The notes under the pieces are model-generated. The model was not told where the DNA came from, searched no databases, and saw only the letters and a list, made by a program, of their open reading frames with translations. This document shows, piece after piece, positions 16,001 through 25,344 of a DNA stretch of 64,000 nucleotides (position 1 is the first letter of the stretch; every line of letters starts with the position of its first letter). The position numbers were made by a program, and so were the translations under genes. Source of the stretch: Streptomyces sp. NBC_01669 (GTDB lineage: Bacteria > Actinomycetota > Actinomycetes > Streptomycetales > Streptomycetaceae); assembly GCF_026339735.1 (NCBI RefSeq), contig NZ_JAPEQG010000001.1, positions 5,332,001-5,396,000 of the forward strand, given 5' to 3'.

Positions 16001-17554
16001 ATGAATTCTTCCGAATCCCCTCTGCCGTCCACGGCGGCCGCTCCCGCGGTGTCCTCGGACCCGTCGGACCGGCGCCGGTGGTTCGCGCTCGCCATCGTGA
16101 TGACCGCGGCCTTCATGGACCTGGTGGACGTCACGATCGTCAACATTGCCATCCCGAGCATCAAGCAGGACACCGGTGCGACGTTCAGCTCGATCCAGTG
16201 GATCACCGCCGGATACGCCCTGGCCTTCGCGGCCGGTCTGATCACCGGCGGCCGGCTCGGCGACATCTACGGCCGCAAGCGGCTCTTTCTCATCGGCATC
16301 GGCGGCTTCACGCTGGCCTCGGCGCTCTGCGGCTTCGCCGCGAACCCGGAGATGCTGATCGCTTCCCGCATCCTGCAGGGTGGCACCGCCGCGCTGATGG
16401 TCCCGCAGGTGCTGTCGATCGTGCACGCCACCTTCCCGGCGCACGAGCGCGGCAAGGTCTTCGGTCTCTTCGGTGCGGTCGTCGGTCTCGGCGCGGTCAT
16501 GGGACCGCTGCTGGGCGCACTGCTCACCGAGTGGAACATCGCTGGTCTGGAGTGGCGGCCGATCTTCCTGATCAACCTGCCGGTCGGCATCGCGGGACTG
16601 GTCCTGGGCCGGAAGTTCATCACGGAGTCCAAGGCTCCGAAGGCCCTCCGGCTCGACCTGGTCGGTGTCGCGCTGGTGACACTGGGGCTGCTGATGCTGC
16701 TCTACCCGCTGACCCGTGGGCGCGAGCTGGGCTGGCCGCTGTGGGGGTACGCGTTGATGGCCGGCAGCGCGCTGGTCTTCCTGGCCCTGGTGCTGTTCGA
16801 GCGGGAGAAGGCGCGCAAGGACGGCTCGCCGCTCGTCGAGCTCTCGCTGTTCCGGGTCAAGAGCTTCGCGGCGGGTATCGCCGTCCAGCTGACCTTCGGC
16901 ATCGGGCTCGGCATCTTCTTCCTGGTCTGGACGCTGTACATGCAGATCGGCCTCGGCTGGAGCGAGCTGCGGGCCGGCACGACCGGCATCCCGTTCTCGA
17001 TCGCCGTCTCGTTCGCCGCCGGGATCTCCGTACAGAAGCTGGTGCCCCGGTTCGGCCGCAAGGTGCTGCAGGCGGGCGCGCTCCTGATGATCGTCGGCCT
17101 GCTGCTCTACATCTGGGAGTCCGACCGGTACGGCATGTCCATCGCGCCCTGGCAGATGGCTCTGCCGCTGGTGGTCATGGGGATCGGGATGGGGCTGATC
17201 GTGGCCCCGCTGACGGACGCGGTGCTGTCCGAGGTGCCGAAGGAGCACTCGGGGTCGGCGTCCGGGCTGATCAACACCGTGCAGCAGATGGGCAACGCGC
17301 TGGGGCTCGGCCTGGTCTCGGTCGTCTTCTTCGGGTCGATCAGCGACCGGCTGGCGCCGGAGGCGGTGGGTCCGGCGTTCGCCGAGGCGTTCCAGCACTC
17401 GCTCTGGTGGGTGGCCGGAGTGCTCGCGGTGATCTTCCTGGTGATGTTCGCGCTGCCCGCCCGGCCGCGCCGGCACGTGGAGGGCGGCGAGGACGTCCAG
17501 GACGCCGACGGTGCGCCGGGCGAGGTGGCCAAGGAGCCCGTGCTGACGTCCTGA
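16001..17554 (+). CDS. MFS drug/H+ antiporter, DHA2 (EmrB/QacA) family
   Basis: 517 residues, 14 predicted helices. DVTIVNIAIPSI is in helix 1, GGRLGDIYGRKRLF is the motif A loop, and GAVVGLGAVMGPLLG is motif C in helix 5. The tail after about residue 495 is cytoplasmic and charged. ATG 16001 lacks a ribosome site but has TAACTT 6 bases upstream, the layout of a leaderless transcript. It is probably controlled by the divergent WYL protein. It shares only the family fold with the pump at 8.9 kb and is not a recent duplicate. Confidence 0.9.
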   Translation: MNSSESPLPSTAAAPAVSSDPSDRRRWFALAIVMTAAFMDLVDVTIVNIAIPSIKQDTGATFSSIQWITAGYALAFAAGLITGGRLGDIYGRKRLFLIGIGGFTLASALCGFAANPEMLIASRILQGGTAALMVPQVLSIVHATFPAHERGKVFGLFGAVVGLGAVMGPLLGALLTEWNIAGLEWRPIFLINLPVGIAGLVLGRKFITESKAPKALRLDLVGVALVTLGLLMLLYPLTRGRELGWPLWGYALMAGSALVFLALVLFEREKARKDGSPLVELSLFRVKSFAAGIAVQLTFGIGLGIFFLVWTLYMQIGLGWSELRAGTTGIPFSIAVSFAAGISVQKLVPRFGRKVLQAGALLMIVGLLLYIWESDRYGMSIAPWQMALPLVVMGIGMGLIVAPLTDAVLSEVPKEHSGSASGLINTVQQMGNALGLGLVSVVFFGSISDRLAPEAVGPAFAEAFQHSLWWVAGVLAVIFLVMFALPARPRRHVEGGEDVQDADGAPGEVAKEPVLTS

Positions 17555-17566
17555 AGGTGCCTGCCC

Positions 17567-17617
17567 GCACGCGAAGGTGCCCGCACCCCCTCGGGGGGCG
17601 CGGGCACCTTCGCGTGC
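17567..17617. terminator. 18-bp perfect hairpin terminator
   Basis: Arms 17567-17584 and 17600-17617 are exact reverse complements; the intervening 15 bases can extend the stem with CCCCC/GGGGG. It separates the DHA2 pump from the convergent DUF6227 gene. Confidence 0.85.
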
Positions 17618-17669
17618 GGCTCGGCGGCAGCCTCCCTCGGCGAACGGGTCGCGGCGGGCGGCGCAGCGG

Positions 17670-18440
17670 TCAGCAGATGCGCGTACGGCTCTCCATCGCC
17701 TCGCGTGCCGTCTTCTCGTCCCCGTACACCTCGCACATGTGGCGACCGTCCGGCGTAGCCGTGTGCTCGACCTCCCAGAGGCTCGTCTCACTGCCGTCGA
17801 GGAGCAGGAACGCGTGCTCGTACAGCGTGAATCCGGCGTCCCGCCCGTCGACCCGGCACTGCCTGCCGAAGATCTGGGTGATGTGGTGGGCGAAGGCGGC
17901 CCGCAGGAGGCGCGCGGTCTCCTCGCCCGGACCGTCGCTGTTCTCCGCGCGGCGCAGGACCCGGCGGGCGTGGTCCGCGGAGTTGTCCGGCGCGTACATC
18001 CGGGGCAGCGGGGCCGGTGGAGCGGCCATCAGGATCGTCAGTGTCTCCAGGTCGGCCTGTGGGCTGTCCTCGCCGAACACGGGTACGTCGGAGAAGCTGC
18101 CGGACAGCCGGGCGGCGGCGACCTGGACGTCCGCCTCGTCGTCGTACAACTCGTGGTGCTGGGGGGCGGGCTGCCTCCGCGACCGGGGGTCCGCCGTGTC
18201 CCTGGCGGTGCTGTGGACGAGCTCCCACAAGGTGAGCGCGGAGCCGTCGGCCAGCAGGTAGGTGTGCCGGTAGGTCTCGCGATGCAGCACGGAACTGTGA
18301 TGCGAGGAGTGCAGGGAACTGCTGTGGGCCAGCGCGGTCCCGAGTTGCTCGACCGTGCAGTCGGGCAGGTCGAAAGAGTTGAGTGCCCGTCGTAGGAGTC
18401 GGTCGAGATGCTGCTCGGTTGTCTCGTACGGATCGCTCAA
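17670..18440 (-). CDS. DUF6227-family protein
   Basis: 256 residues, begins LSDPYETTEQHLDRLL at TTG 18440, chosen because GGAG lies 11 bases upstream and related proteins begin at the same motif. The protein contains two related segments, RHTYLLADGSALTLWELVHS near residue 60 and YEHAFLLLDGSETSLWEVEH near 210, suggesting an internal duplication of an alpha/beta module. No membrane span or signal is seen. Conserved in Streptomyces near hrdD; function unknown. Confidence 0.8.
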   Translation of the reverse strand: MSDPYETTEQHLDRLLRRALNSFDLPDCTVEQLGTALAHSSSLHSSHHSSVLHRETYRHTYLLADGSALTLWELVHSTARDTADPRSRRQPAPQHHELYDDEADVQVAAARLSGSFSDVPVFGEDSPQADLETLTILMAAPPAPLPRMYAPDNSADHARRVLRRAENSDGPGEETARLLRAAFAHHITQIFGRQCRVDGRDAGFTLYEHAFLLLDGSETSLWEVEHTATPDGRHMCEVYGDEKTAREAMESRTRIC

Positions 18441-18619
18441 GGTGCTGTCTCCAGGCCGTCGCCGCGTGTTACTTGATGCGTGCTTAACGTAGTCCCTGGG
18501 TCTGACATCGTGACCGGGGTTCCTGAAAACGTATGACGCGTGCGGAAGGTTCCTGGCGATTCGTCCGAACTTCCTTCTGTGGATGGCGAGTCGGTGGGCG
18601 CCCGGCCGCGGCGGGTGGG

Positions 18620-19699
18620 TCAGCGGGGGCCGTAGAGATCGCTGTACGAGGGGTGGACGCCCGCGCCGGGGCGGAGGTCGACGCCCTCCGCCGCCCGTAC
18701 GGCCTTCACGACGGCGCGGGTCAGGGTGTCCGCGCCCGCTGCCAGGAGCTCGTTCAGAGCGATCGGGTTCTTCGGCGGCAAGGGGCGCTCGCCCGTGGCC
18801 AGCGCGAAGACCGTGTCCCCGTCGGTCAGTAGATGTACGGGCCGCACGGCACGCGCCAGCCCGTCGTGCGCCGTGCCCGCGAGCTTCTGTGCCTGCGCCC
18901 GGCTGAGATCCGCGTCGGTGGCGACGACGGCGAGCGTGGTGTTGAGCGTGGGGAGCGCGTTCGCCTCCCGTGCTTCGGCCAGGCGGCGCACGGCGGCTTC
19001 GTGGACCCCGGCCGCGGGGTGCACGGGCGGCGCCGCGGCGCCGTACTCCCCGTACAGCACCCCGGTCACCGGATCGACCACGGAGCCCGCCGCATTCACC
19101 ACGACCAGCACGCCGACCGTGATTCCGGACGGCAGCCGCACGCTCGCCGTGCCCACGCCGCCCTTGAGCTGACCGGCGACCGCGCCCGTACCCGCACCGA
19201 CCCCGCCCTCGACGACCGGGGCCCCCGGCTCCGTACCGGCTGCGGCTTCCACGGCGGCGCGGCCCGTCGAGGCGTCCGGGCGGGCCCGCCAGTCGCCGCC
19301 CCGCCCCAGGTCGAAGATGCACGCGGCCGGGACCACCGGCACCACCTGCGACGGATCGGGGCCGACCCGCACACCCCGCCGCTGCTCCTCCAGCCAGGCC
19401 ATCACACCGGACGCCGAGTCCAGACCGTAGGCGCTGCCACCGGTCAGGACGACGGCGTCGATCCGCTGCACCAGATTGCGCGGGTCGAGTGCGTCCGTCT
19501 CCCGGGTGCCGGGGCCACCGCCGCGTACGTCGACAGCCGCGACGGCGCCGCCCTCGGGGGCGAGGACGACAGTGGTGCCGCTCAGCGCGCCGTCGCCCGG
19601 CACCTGCGCATGACCGACGCGCAGCCCGGCGACATCGGTCAGCGCGTCCATCGCCCCTGTCGCCGGTGAAAGCGGGAACTGCGCATCCTGTCCGGTCAT
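18620..19699 (-). CDS. P1-family N-terminal nucleophile hydrolase (DmpA/NylC-like)
   Basis: 359 residues from ATG 19699 with GGAG 8 bases upstream. The family matures by self-cleavage before a Ser/Thr nucleophile. Here the NTTLAVVATDA motif puts the cut between N253 and T254, as in NylC nylon-oligomer hydrolase, rather than the Ser of DmpA. GGSAYGLDSASGVMAWLEEQ near 80-100 and GVGTASVRLPSG near 180 are also typical. Members cleave N-terminal amino acids or cyclic/oligomeric amides. The gene starts 10 bases after the ltrA stop, so the two probably share a transcript; the functional link is unclear. Confidence 0.88.
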   Translation of the reverse strand: MTGQDAQFPLSPATGAMDALTDVAGLRVGHAQVPGDGALSGTTVVLAPEGGAVAAVDVRGGGPGTRETDALDPRNLVQRIDAVVLTGGSAYGLDSASGVMAWLEEQRRGVRVGPDPSQVVPVVPAACIFDLGRGGDWRARPDASTGRAAVEAAAGTEPGAPVVEGGVGAGTGAVAGQLKGGVGTASVRLPSGITVGVLVVVNAAGSVVDPVTGVLYGEYGAAAPPVHPAAGVHEAAVRRLAEAREANALPTLNTTLAVVATDADLSRAQAQKLAGTAHDGLARAVRPVHLLTDGDTVFALATGERPLPPKNPIALNELLAAGADTLTRAVVKAVRAAEGVDLRPGAGVHPSYSDLYGPR

Positions 19700-19709
19700 C
19701 CCGTGCTCC

Positions 19710-20897
19710 TCACGTCCGGTTCGGCGAAACCACGGCGCCCGGTGCGCCCGGTGCCGGGCGTCGCGACAGCGACACCCCGACGGCCACCGTCGCGGCCGCC
19801 ACCAGACCGGCCGCGAAGACCGCCCACTCCCCGGCGAACGTACAGCCAAGGATGGCCACCGCGGCCAGGGGGAGGGGCAGTTGCTCCGCGAGGTCGCGCT
19901 TGAAGTGGCGGGCGTGGATCAGCCACACCGTCAGCAGATAGACCGCGGCGGGCACCGTCACGGCGGCCGAGGCGGCCGTCGTCGACACATGCGCCTTGCC
20001 AATGGCCTCCTCCACCGCGACCTCGATGCCCGAGCCGATCGCGGCGGCGGAGCCGAAGATCACGTAGTGGCCGTATCCCCAGACGAACGCCTGCCTGTTG
20101 CCGCGGAGATAGCTGTGGATCGGCACGGCGAAGTAGATCCACCAGGCGGCGAACACCAGCAGCAGCCCGCCCGCGGCGACCGGCAGCAGTTCGTCGAGCG
20201 CTTCGTGCTCGTCGGCCGCCTCCTGGACGGCGACCGTCGCGGCGGCGATCGTCTCCCCGAGCACGATGATGGTGAACAGCCCGTACCGCTCGCCGATGTG
20301 GTGCGGATGCCAGCTCGTCCCGAGGTCGCGCTCGGCGATCGTCGGGACCGCCAGCTCGCACAGGGCGAGCACGACGAAGACTGCGGTACGGGCGCCGTTC
20401 GCACCGGCGGGCACGAACAGCATGCCGATCCAGCCCAGTTGGAGCAGGACGATGCCGATGGCGTACCGCCGTGCGACCGTGCGCTCCGCGCCCTCGGCGT
20501 AGTGGGTCACCCGCAGCCACTGGCTGGTCAGTGCGAGCCGCATCACCACATATCCGATGACGCCGAGCGTCCAGTCCCCGTTGTCGAAGGCGCGTGGCAC
20601 CCCGGCGGCGAAGATGAGCACGCCGGTGATCTGGACGAACGTGACCACGCGGTACAACGCGTCGTCGGTGTCGTACGCGGAGGCGAACCAGGAGAAGTTG
20701 ACCCAGGCCCACCAGATCGCGAAGAACACCGCCAGGTAGCCGGCGACCCCGGTGCCGGGGTGCCCCTCGACGACGGCATGCACGAGACGGCCGCCCGCCT
20801 GGGCGACGGCGACGACGAAACACAGGTCGAAGAAGAGCTCCAGCGGGGTCGACGCGCGGTGTTCCTCGGTGCGGCTGCGAGCGGTCATCCGGGGCAT
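19710..20897 (-). CDS. LtrA-family membrane protein (low temperature requirement A)
   Basis: About 395 residues with roughly ten hydrophobic helices. The N-terminal signature STPLELFFDLCFVVAVAQ near residues 16-33 and IGERYGLFTIIVLGETI near 200 are diagnostic of LtrA, named for a Listeria low-temperature mutant; biochemical role unknown. The start is uncertain: ATG 20897 (GGGG close upstream) or ATG 20888. It is followed 10 bases after its stop by the P1 hydrolase gene. Upstream lies 415 bases before the redox operon. Confidence 0.85.
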   Translation of the reverse strand: MPRMTARSRTEEHRASTPLELFFDLCFVVAVAQAGGRLVHAVVEGHPGTGVAGYLAVFFAIWWAWVNFSWFASAYDTDDALYRVVTFVQITGVLIFAAGVPRAFDNGDWTLGVIGYVVMRLALTSQWLRVTHYAEGAERTVARRYAIGIVLLQLGWIGMLFVPAGANGARTAVFVVLALCELAVPTIAERDLGTSWHPHHIGERYGLFTIIVLGETIAAATVAVQEAADEHEALDELLPVAAGGLLLVFAAWWIYFAVPIHSYLRGNRQAFVWGYGHYVIFGSAAAIGSGIEVAVEEAIGKAHVSTTAASAAVTVPAAVYLLTVWLIHARHFKRDLAEQLPLPLAAVAILGCTFAGEWAVFAAGLVAAATVAVGVSLSRRPAPGAPGAVVSPNRT

Positions 20898-21312
20898 GCG
20901 CCCCAGCACAGCAGACCGCCCCGAGGGCGGGCGCCGGGACGCGCAGCCCGATCGGGGAAAGCCTCCCGGAGATTCTTGCGCATGCATTCACCAGTGGACG
21001 GTGGTCGGCAGTCCCGAACGAAACCGCAGGTGTGAGGGGCGTGAAGCCCGGAGCCGGCGGTGCCGGCCGGATCGAGGGTCAGTGCGCCCCTGATCAGCGG
21101 ACACCGGGAGTGCGTGGAAGGCGGCGGATGGAGAGGCGTATGGACGACGTCGGAAGGTGCGGGTCAAGGAGGTCCACCGTCCGCTTCGTCCCTTCGCGTC
21201 GTACGGCCTGCGCGCCGCCCGAGAGCCCGGCTGCGCGCCGTCCGGGCGACGGGCTCACCCTGTCGCTGGCTAAAACAGGACTAATAACCCCATACGTCCC
21301 TACGGTGGCTGA
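20898..21312. other. Long intergenic region upstream of the molybdoenzyme operon
   Basis: No reading frame here has a good start or recognisable product. The last 60 bases are AT-richer (AGGACTAATAACCCCATACG) and contain TAATAA-like promoter sequence. A partial GGAC...GTCC symmetry spans about 21268-21300. It probably holds the promoters of ltrA and the redox operon. Confidence 0.5.
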
Positions 21313-22413
21313 GTGACCGAGCCACCAGAAGCCGCAGCCGCAGCCACAGGTGCGCCGGCACCGCCCGACCCGGACGGTGCCGGCGTTCCCCTGTCCGTCA
21401 CCTTCCGTGCGACCGTGGCAGGCGTCGTCGTCTCCGTCCTGCTGATCCTCGCGATCGTCTTCGGTAGCCGGCTTCTGGAGAACTTCGACTCCGCCCTTCT
21501 CCCGTACGCGGTCGCCACGGTCTTCCTCGCCTTCGGTGTCGCCTACCGCTACACGGTCTGGATCTCCGCGCCAGGTGCCCGGCGCCTGTTCCGGCAGGGC
21601 TGGCGGAGCTTTTTCTCCATGGCCAACTTCCGTAAGGCCCCGACCGCCCTGCCGAAGATGATCGCCACCTATCTGGGCTTCCAGAAGTTCCTCGGCGCCC
21701 GCTCCCACGCCCGCTGGGCCGCCCACCAGCTGATCTTCTGGGGCTGCGTCCTCGCCTCGCTGATCACCTTCCCGCTGACCTGGGGGTGGTTCACCTTCAC
21801 CTCGGGCAGCGGCTCGGGCCCCGGCTACGAGATGCGCATCTGGGGCTTCAAGATCATCGGCTTCGATTCGCTGAACGTCCTCGGCTGGCTGATGTTCCAC
21901 GGCCTCGACATCGCCGCCGTGCTCGTCATCCCCGGTGCCTGCTACTTCCTGTGGCGCCGGATGAAGGACCGCGGCGCCATCACCGGCCAGCGCTTCGCCT
22001 ACGACCTCGTCCCGCTGATCGCGCTGATCGTCATTTCCGTGACCGGTCTGCTGCTCACCTTCTCGTCGATCTTCCTGCACGGCGGCGGATACGAATTCCT
22101 GGCGATCCTCCACATGGTGTCGGTGGTCTTCACCCTCATCTACCTCCCGTTCGGGAAGTTCTTCCACATCGTCCAGCGCCCGGCCGCGGTCGGTATGCAG
22201 CTGTTCAAGTACACCGGCCTGCAGGACCAGGAGATCTTCAGCTGCCGCCGCTGCGAGGAGCCCATCGACACCGGACCGTACGTCGAGAACCTCCGCGGCA
22301 CCATGCGTGATCTCAGCCTCGACTTCGACGAGTGGGCCGAATACTGCCCGCGCTGCAAGCGGGTCCTGCGCGGCAGTGCCTATCTCTCCCATGTGAAGAA
22401 GGGCTTCAAGTGA
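21313..22413 (+). CDS. NarI-like membrane cytochrome b subunit with C-terminal zinc-ribbon-like tail
   Basis: 366 residues from GTG 21313, with GGTGG 4 bases upstream. About six hydrophobic segments carry His residues placed like haem ligands: RSHARWAAHQL near 133, MFHGLDIAAV near 195, and HMVSVVFTLIYLPFGKFFH near 265-285, a NarI/HdrE-like pattern. The soluble C-terminus has paired Cys (SCRRCE and YCPRCKR) about 42 residues apart, able to bind Zn or Fe-S. It would accept or donate electrons to the quinone pool for the molybdoenzyme encoded next, with which it overlaps by GTGA. First gene of a five-gene operon. Confidence 0.75.
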   Translation: MTEPPEAAAAATGAPAPPDPDGAGVPLSVTFRATVAGVVVSVLLILAIVFGSRLLENFDSALLPYAVATVFLAFGVAYRYTVWISAPGARRLFRQGWRSFFSMANFRKAPTALPKMIATYLGFQKFLGARSHARWAAHQLIFWGCVLASLITFPLTWGWFTFTSGSGSGPGYEMRIWGFKIIGFDSLNVLGWLMFHGLDIAAVLVIPGACYFLWRRMKDRGAITGQRFAYDLVPLIALIVISVTGLLLTFSSIFLHGGGYEFLAILHMVSVVFTLIYLPFGKFFHIVQRPAAVGMQLFKYTGLQDQEIFSCRRCEEPIDTGPYVENLRGTMRDLSLDFDEWAEYCPRCKRVLRGSAYLSHVKKGFK

Positions 22414-24734
22414 CCGCGGATCCGCGAGCCGACGACCCCCGTAGGGCCGTTCCGCTCGACCCGTCCCTCGCCCCGCCCGGCACCCGGGCCTTCCGGGACG
22501 CGGGCGGCATCCCTGCCGACCGGTGGCACGCCGACCAGAACGGCGAGACCCTCGTCCCCACCCACTGCTGCTTCTGCGGCGTCCAGTGCGGGATGTATCT
22601 GCGTGTCGACCGCGGCGGAAAGGTCTTCGGCGTCGAACCCCGTAATCACGACATCAACCGGATGCGGCTGTGCCCCAAGGGCGTCAACGCGTACCAGCAG
22701 GTCAACCACCCCGACCGGCTCACCGCCCCGCTGATGCGCCGTTCCCGTGACGAGGCGTTCCGCGAAGCCTCGTGGGACGAGGCGCTCGACTTCACGGTCT
22801 CCGAAGTCAAACGCATCCAGCAGACGTACGGCAACGACGCCTTCGGGGTGCTCGGCGGCGCCAGCCTGTACTCCGAGAAGACGTATCTGGTCGGCAAGTT
22901 CGCCCGGGTAGCACTCAAGACCCGGCATGTCGACTACAACGGCCGGCTCTGCATGGTCAGCGCCGCGGGAGCCAACAAGCTCGCCTTCGGCATCGACCGG
23001 GCCGGCAACCCGTTCTCCGACATCCTGCTCACCGACTGCCTGCTGATCGCGGGCTCCAACGTCGGCGAATGCTTCCCCGTGATGACCCAGTATGTGTGGG
23101 GAGCCCGGGACCGCGGCGCGAGCCTGATCGTCATCGACCCGCGCGAAACCGCGATCGCTCGCACCGCCGACATCCATGTCGCCCTCAAGCCGGGCACCGA
23201 CTCGGCGTTCTTCACCTCCGTTCTGAACGTCGTCATCGAGGAGGGCCTCACCGACGAGGCCTATCTCGCCGCCCACACCACCGGCTGGGACGAGGTCAGG
23301 GCCAAGGCCGCCGAGTACCCGCCGTCCCGTGGCGCCGAGATCTGCGGTGTCCCCGCCGAACAGATCGTTCAGGTCGCCCGGACCTTCGCCCGCGCCCCCA
23401 AGGCCATGGCCTGGCACGCCCGCGGCATCGAGCACCACTCGCAGGGCGTCGAGAACTGCCTCGCCGTGATCAACCTCTGCGCCGCCACCGGCCACATCGG
23501 CAAGCCCGGCGCCGGCTACGGCACCATCACCGGCCAGGGCAACGGGCAGGGCGGCCGCGAGCACGGCCAGAAATCGGACCTCCTGCCCGGCGGCCGCTCG
23601 ATCATGAACGCGGAGCACCGTCGGCAGATCTGCGAGATCTGGGGCATCGAGGAGTCCGAACTCCCGCCCGCCGGTACCTCGATGATGGAAATGGTCTGGC
23701 AGATGCAGCGCCGCGAGATCCGGGGTTTGATCGGCATCTGCAACAACCCCTTCGTCTCCCTGCCCAACTACGGAGTGGTCAAGGAGGGGTACGACGCCGC
23801 CGAATTCCATGCCCAATTCGATTTCTTCCTTTCCGAGACCGCTGTCAACGCACATGTCGTCTTCCCCGTCACCACCTGGGCCGAGGACGAAGGGGTGATG
23901 GCCAACGCCGAGGCCCGCGTCGTCAAGCACAACAAGGCACAGGACCCGCCTCCCGGGGTACGGACCGACACCTGGGTGATGTGCGAACTCGCCCGGCGGC
24001 TCGGCGCCGGCGACAAATTCGCGTTCGCCGACTCGCGCGCCGTCTTCGACGAGCTGCGGATCGCCTCCGCCGGCACCGTCAACGACTACTACGGCATCAC
24101 CTACGAACGGCTGGAGGAGACCGGCGGCATCGCCTGGCCCTGCCCCACCATCGACCACCCCGGCACCCCCCGGCTCTTCGAGGACGGCCGGACCTACCAC
24201 CCCGACGGAAAGATCCACCTGCAGGTCGTCGACTGGCACCCGCCGATGGACCCGTACGACGACGAGCACCCCATGTCGCTCACCACCGGCCGCACCGTCG
24301 CCCACTACCTCTCCGGCAACCAGACCCGACGCCTGGGCGGCCTCGTCGAACAGACCCCGCGCCCCTGGGCCGAGATCCACCCCTCCCACGGCTTCCGCAA
24401 CGGCGAACCGGTCCGCGTCGTCACCAGGCGCGGAAGCGAGGTCTTCCCCGCCCTCGTCACCGAGGCGATCCGCCCCGACACCGTCTTCATCCCGTACCAC
24501 TGGCCGGTACCCACCGCTGCCAACGCACTCACCATCGACGCCCTCGACCCCCGTTCCAAGATCCCCGAATACAAGGTGTGCGCCTGCCGCATCGAGCACG
24601 CCGAGAAGATCGACGAGGTCCCCGCACCTCCCGTGGCACCCGGCCACGTCGCCTATCCGGAGGCCCAGGTCTCCCGCACCGACCCACGGCCGCCCACGTC
24701 CCCACAGGGCCGTGGCACATCGGAGAGGGGCTGA
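22410..24734 (+). CDS. Molybdopterin oxidoreductase, catalytic subunit (formate dehydrogenase/nitrate reductase-like)
   Basis: 774 residues of the DMSO-reductase superfamily. The N-terminal 4Fe-4S site reads CCFCGVQC near 52-60, with a fourth Cys in MRLCPKG near 90. The molybdenum ligand is predicted as C181 in NGRLCMVSAAG, so this is a Cys enzyme without selenocysteine. bis-MGD contacts include the GSNVGECFPV and QGNGQGGREHGQK regions. The C-terminal MopB-binding domain has TTGRTVAHYLSGNQTRR and FIPYHWP. No Tat signal: cytoplasmic side. GTG 22410 overlaps the previous stop. Formate dehydrogenase versus nitrate or other reductase cannot be decided from sequence. Confidence 0.82.
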   Translation: MTADPRADDPRRAVPLDPSLAPPGTRAFRDAGGIPADRWHADQNGETLVPTHCCFCGVQCGMYLRVDRGGKVFGVEPRNHDINRMRLCPKGVNAYQQVNHPDRLTAPLMRRSRDEAFREASWDEALDFTVSEVKRIQQTYGNDAFGVLGGASLYSEKTYLVGKFARVALKTRHVDYNGRLCMVSAAGANKLAFGIDRAGNPFSDILLTDCLLIAGSNVGECFPVMTQYVWGARDRGASLIVIDPRETAIARTADIHVALKPGTDSAFFTSVLNVVIEEGLTDEAYLAAHTTGWDEVRAKAAEYPPSRGAEICGVPAEQIVQVARTFARAPKAMAWHARGIEHHSQGVENCLAVINLCAATGHIGKPGAGYGTITGQGNGQGGREHGQKSDLLPGGRSIMNAEHRRQICEIWGIEESELPPAGTSMMEMVWQMQRREIRGLIGICNNPFVSLPNYGVVKEGYDAAEFHAQFDFFLSETAVNAHVVFPVTTWAEDEGVMANAEARVVKHNKAQDPPPGVRTDTWVMCELARRLGAGDKFAFADSRAVFDELRIASAGTVNDYYGITYERLEETGGIAWPCPTIDHPGTPRLFEDGRTYHPDGKIHLQVVDWHPPMDPYDDEHPMSLTTGRTVAHYLSGNQTRRLGGLVEQTPRPWAEIHPSHGFRNGEPVRVVTRRGSEVFPALVTEAIRPDTVFIPYHWPVPTAANALTIDALDPRSKIPEYKVCACRIEHAEKIDEVPAPPVAPGHVAYPEAQVSRTDPRPPTSPQGRGTSERG

Positions 24735-24741
24735 GCCCCGG

Positions 24742-25344
24742 ATGATGGGAAGAACGATCTTCATCGACCCGGGGCGCTGCATCGGCTGCCAGGCCTGTGT
24801 CTCCGCCTGCCGGGAGTGCGACTCGCACCGCGGTAAGTCGATGATCCACCTCGACTACACCGACGAGGGCCACTCCGTCGCCTCCCTCCCCACTGTCTGT
24901 ATGCACTGCGAGGACCCGGTCGCCCCGTGCGCCGAGGTCTGCCCGGCCGACGCCATCCTGGTCACCGCCGACGGTGTGGTGCAGCAGGCCGACACCACCC
25001 GCTGCATCGGCTGTGCCAACTGCGTCAATGCCTGCCCCTTCGGCGTCCCGAAGATCGACCTCCAGGCGAAGCTGCAGATGAAGTGCAACCTCTGCTACGA
25101 CCGCACCGCCTGCGGCCTCGCCCCCATGTGCGCCACCGTCTGTCCGACGGGGGCGCTGTTCTACGGAACGGCCGAGGAACTCCAGGCCGAGCGGCCCGGT
25201 GTCCAGATCGCCGACACCTTCACCTTCGGCGCGACCGAGGTCCGTACCGGCGTCGCGATGGTCGTCCCCGCCGACAAGGTCCAGTGGCCGGTGCCCGGCG
25301 GTCTTCCCGTCGTCGAAATCAACGGGAAGGACGTCCGCCGATGA
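24742..25344 (+). CDS. Four-cluster 4Fe-4S ferredoxin subunit (NarH/FdhB-like)
   Basis: 200 residues with four Cys groups: CIGCQACVSACRECD near 14-28, CMHCEDPVAPCAEVCP near 54-69, CIGCANCVNACPFG near 90-103, and CNLCYDRTACGLAPMCATVCP near 115-135. This is the electron-transfer subunit pattern of membrane molybdoenzymes, wiring the catalytic subunit to the cytochrome b. ATG 24742 (ATG 24745 also possible). It lies 7 bases downstream of the catalytic subunit, and its stop overlaps the Rieske start (ATGA). Confidence 0.88.
   Translation: MMGRTIFIDPGRCIGCQACVSACRECDSHRGKSMIHLDYTDEGHSVASLPTVCMHCEDPVAPCAEVCPADAILVTADGVVQQADTTRCIGCANCVNACPFGVPKIDLQAKLQMKCNLCYDRTACGLAPMCATVCPTGALFYGTAEELQAERPGVQIADTFTFGATEVRTGVAMVVPADKVQWPVPGGLPVVEINGKDVRR

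Noticed and set aside
16001..17554. The two DHA2 pumps (8.9 and 16.0 kb) as a recent duplication
   Set aside because: They share only family motifs; flanking regulators and most of the sequence differ.
22380..24782. An 800-codon open frame on the minus strand opposite the molybdoenzyme gene
   Set aside because: It mirrors a well-supported gene with conserved motifs; its translation is Val/Gly/Asp-rich without any domain. Such shadows are expected at this GC content.
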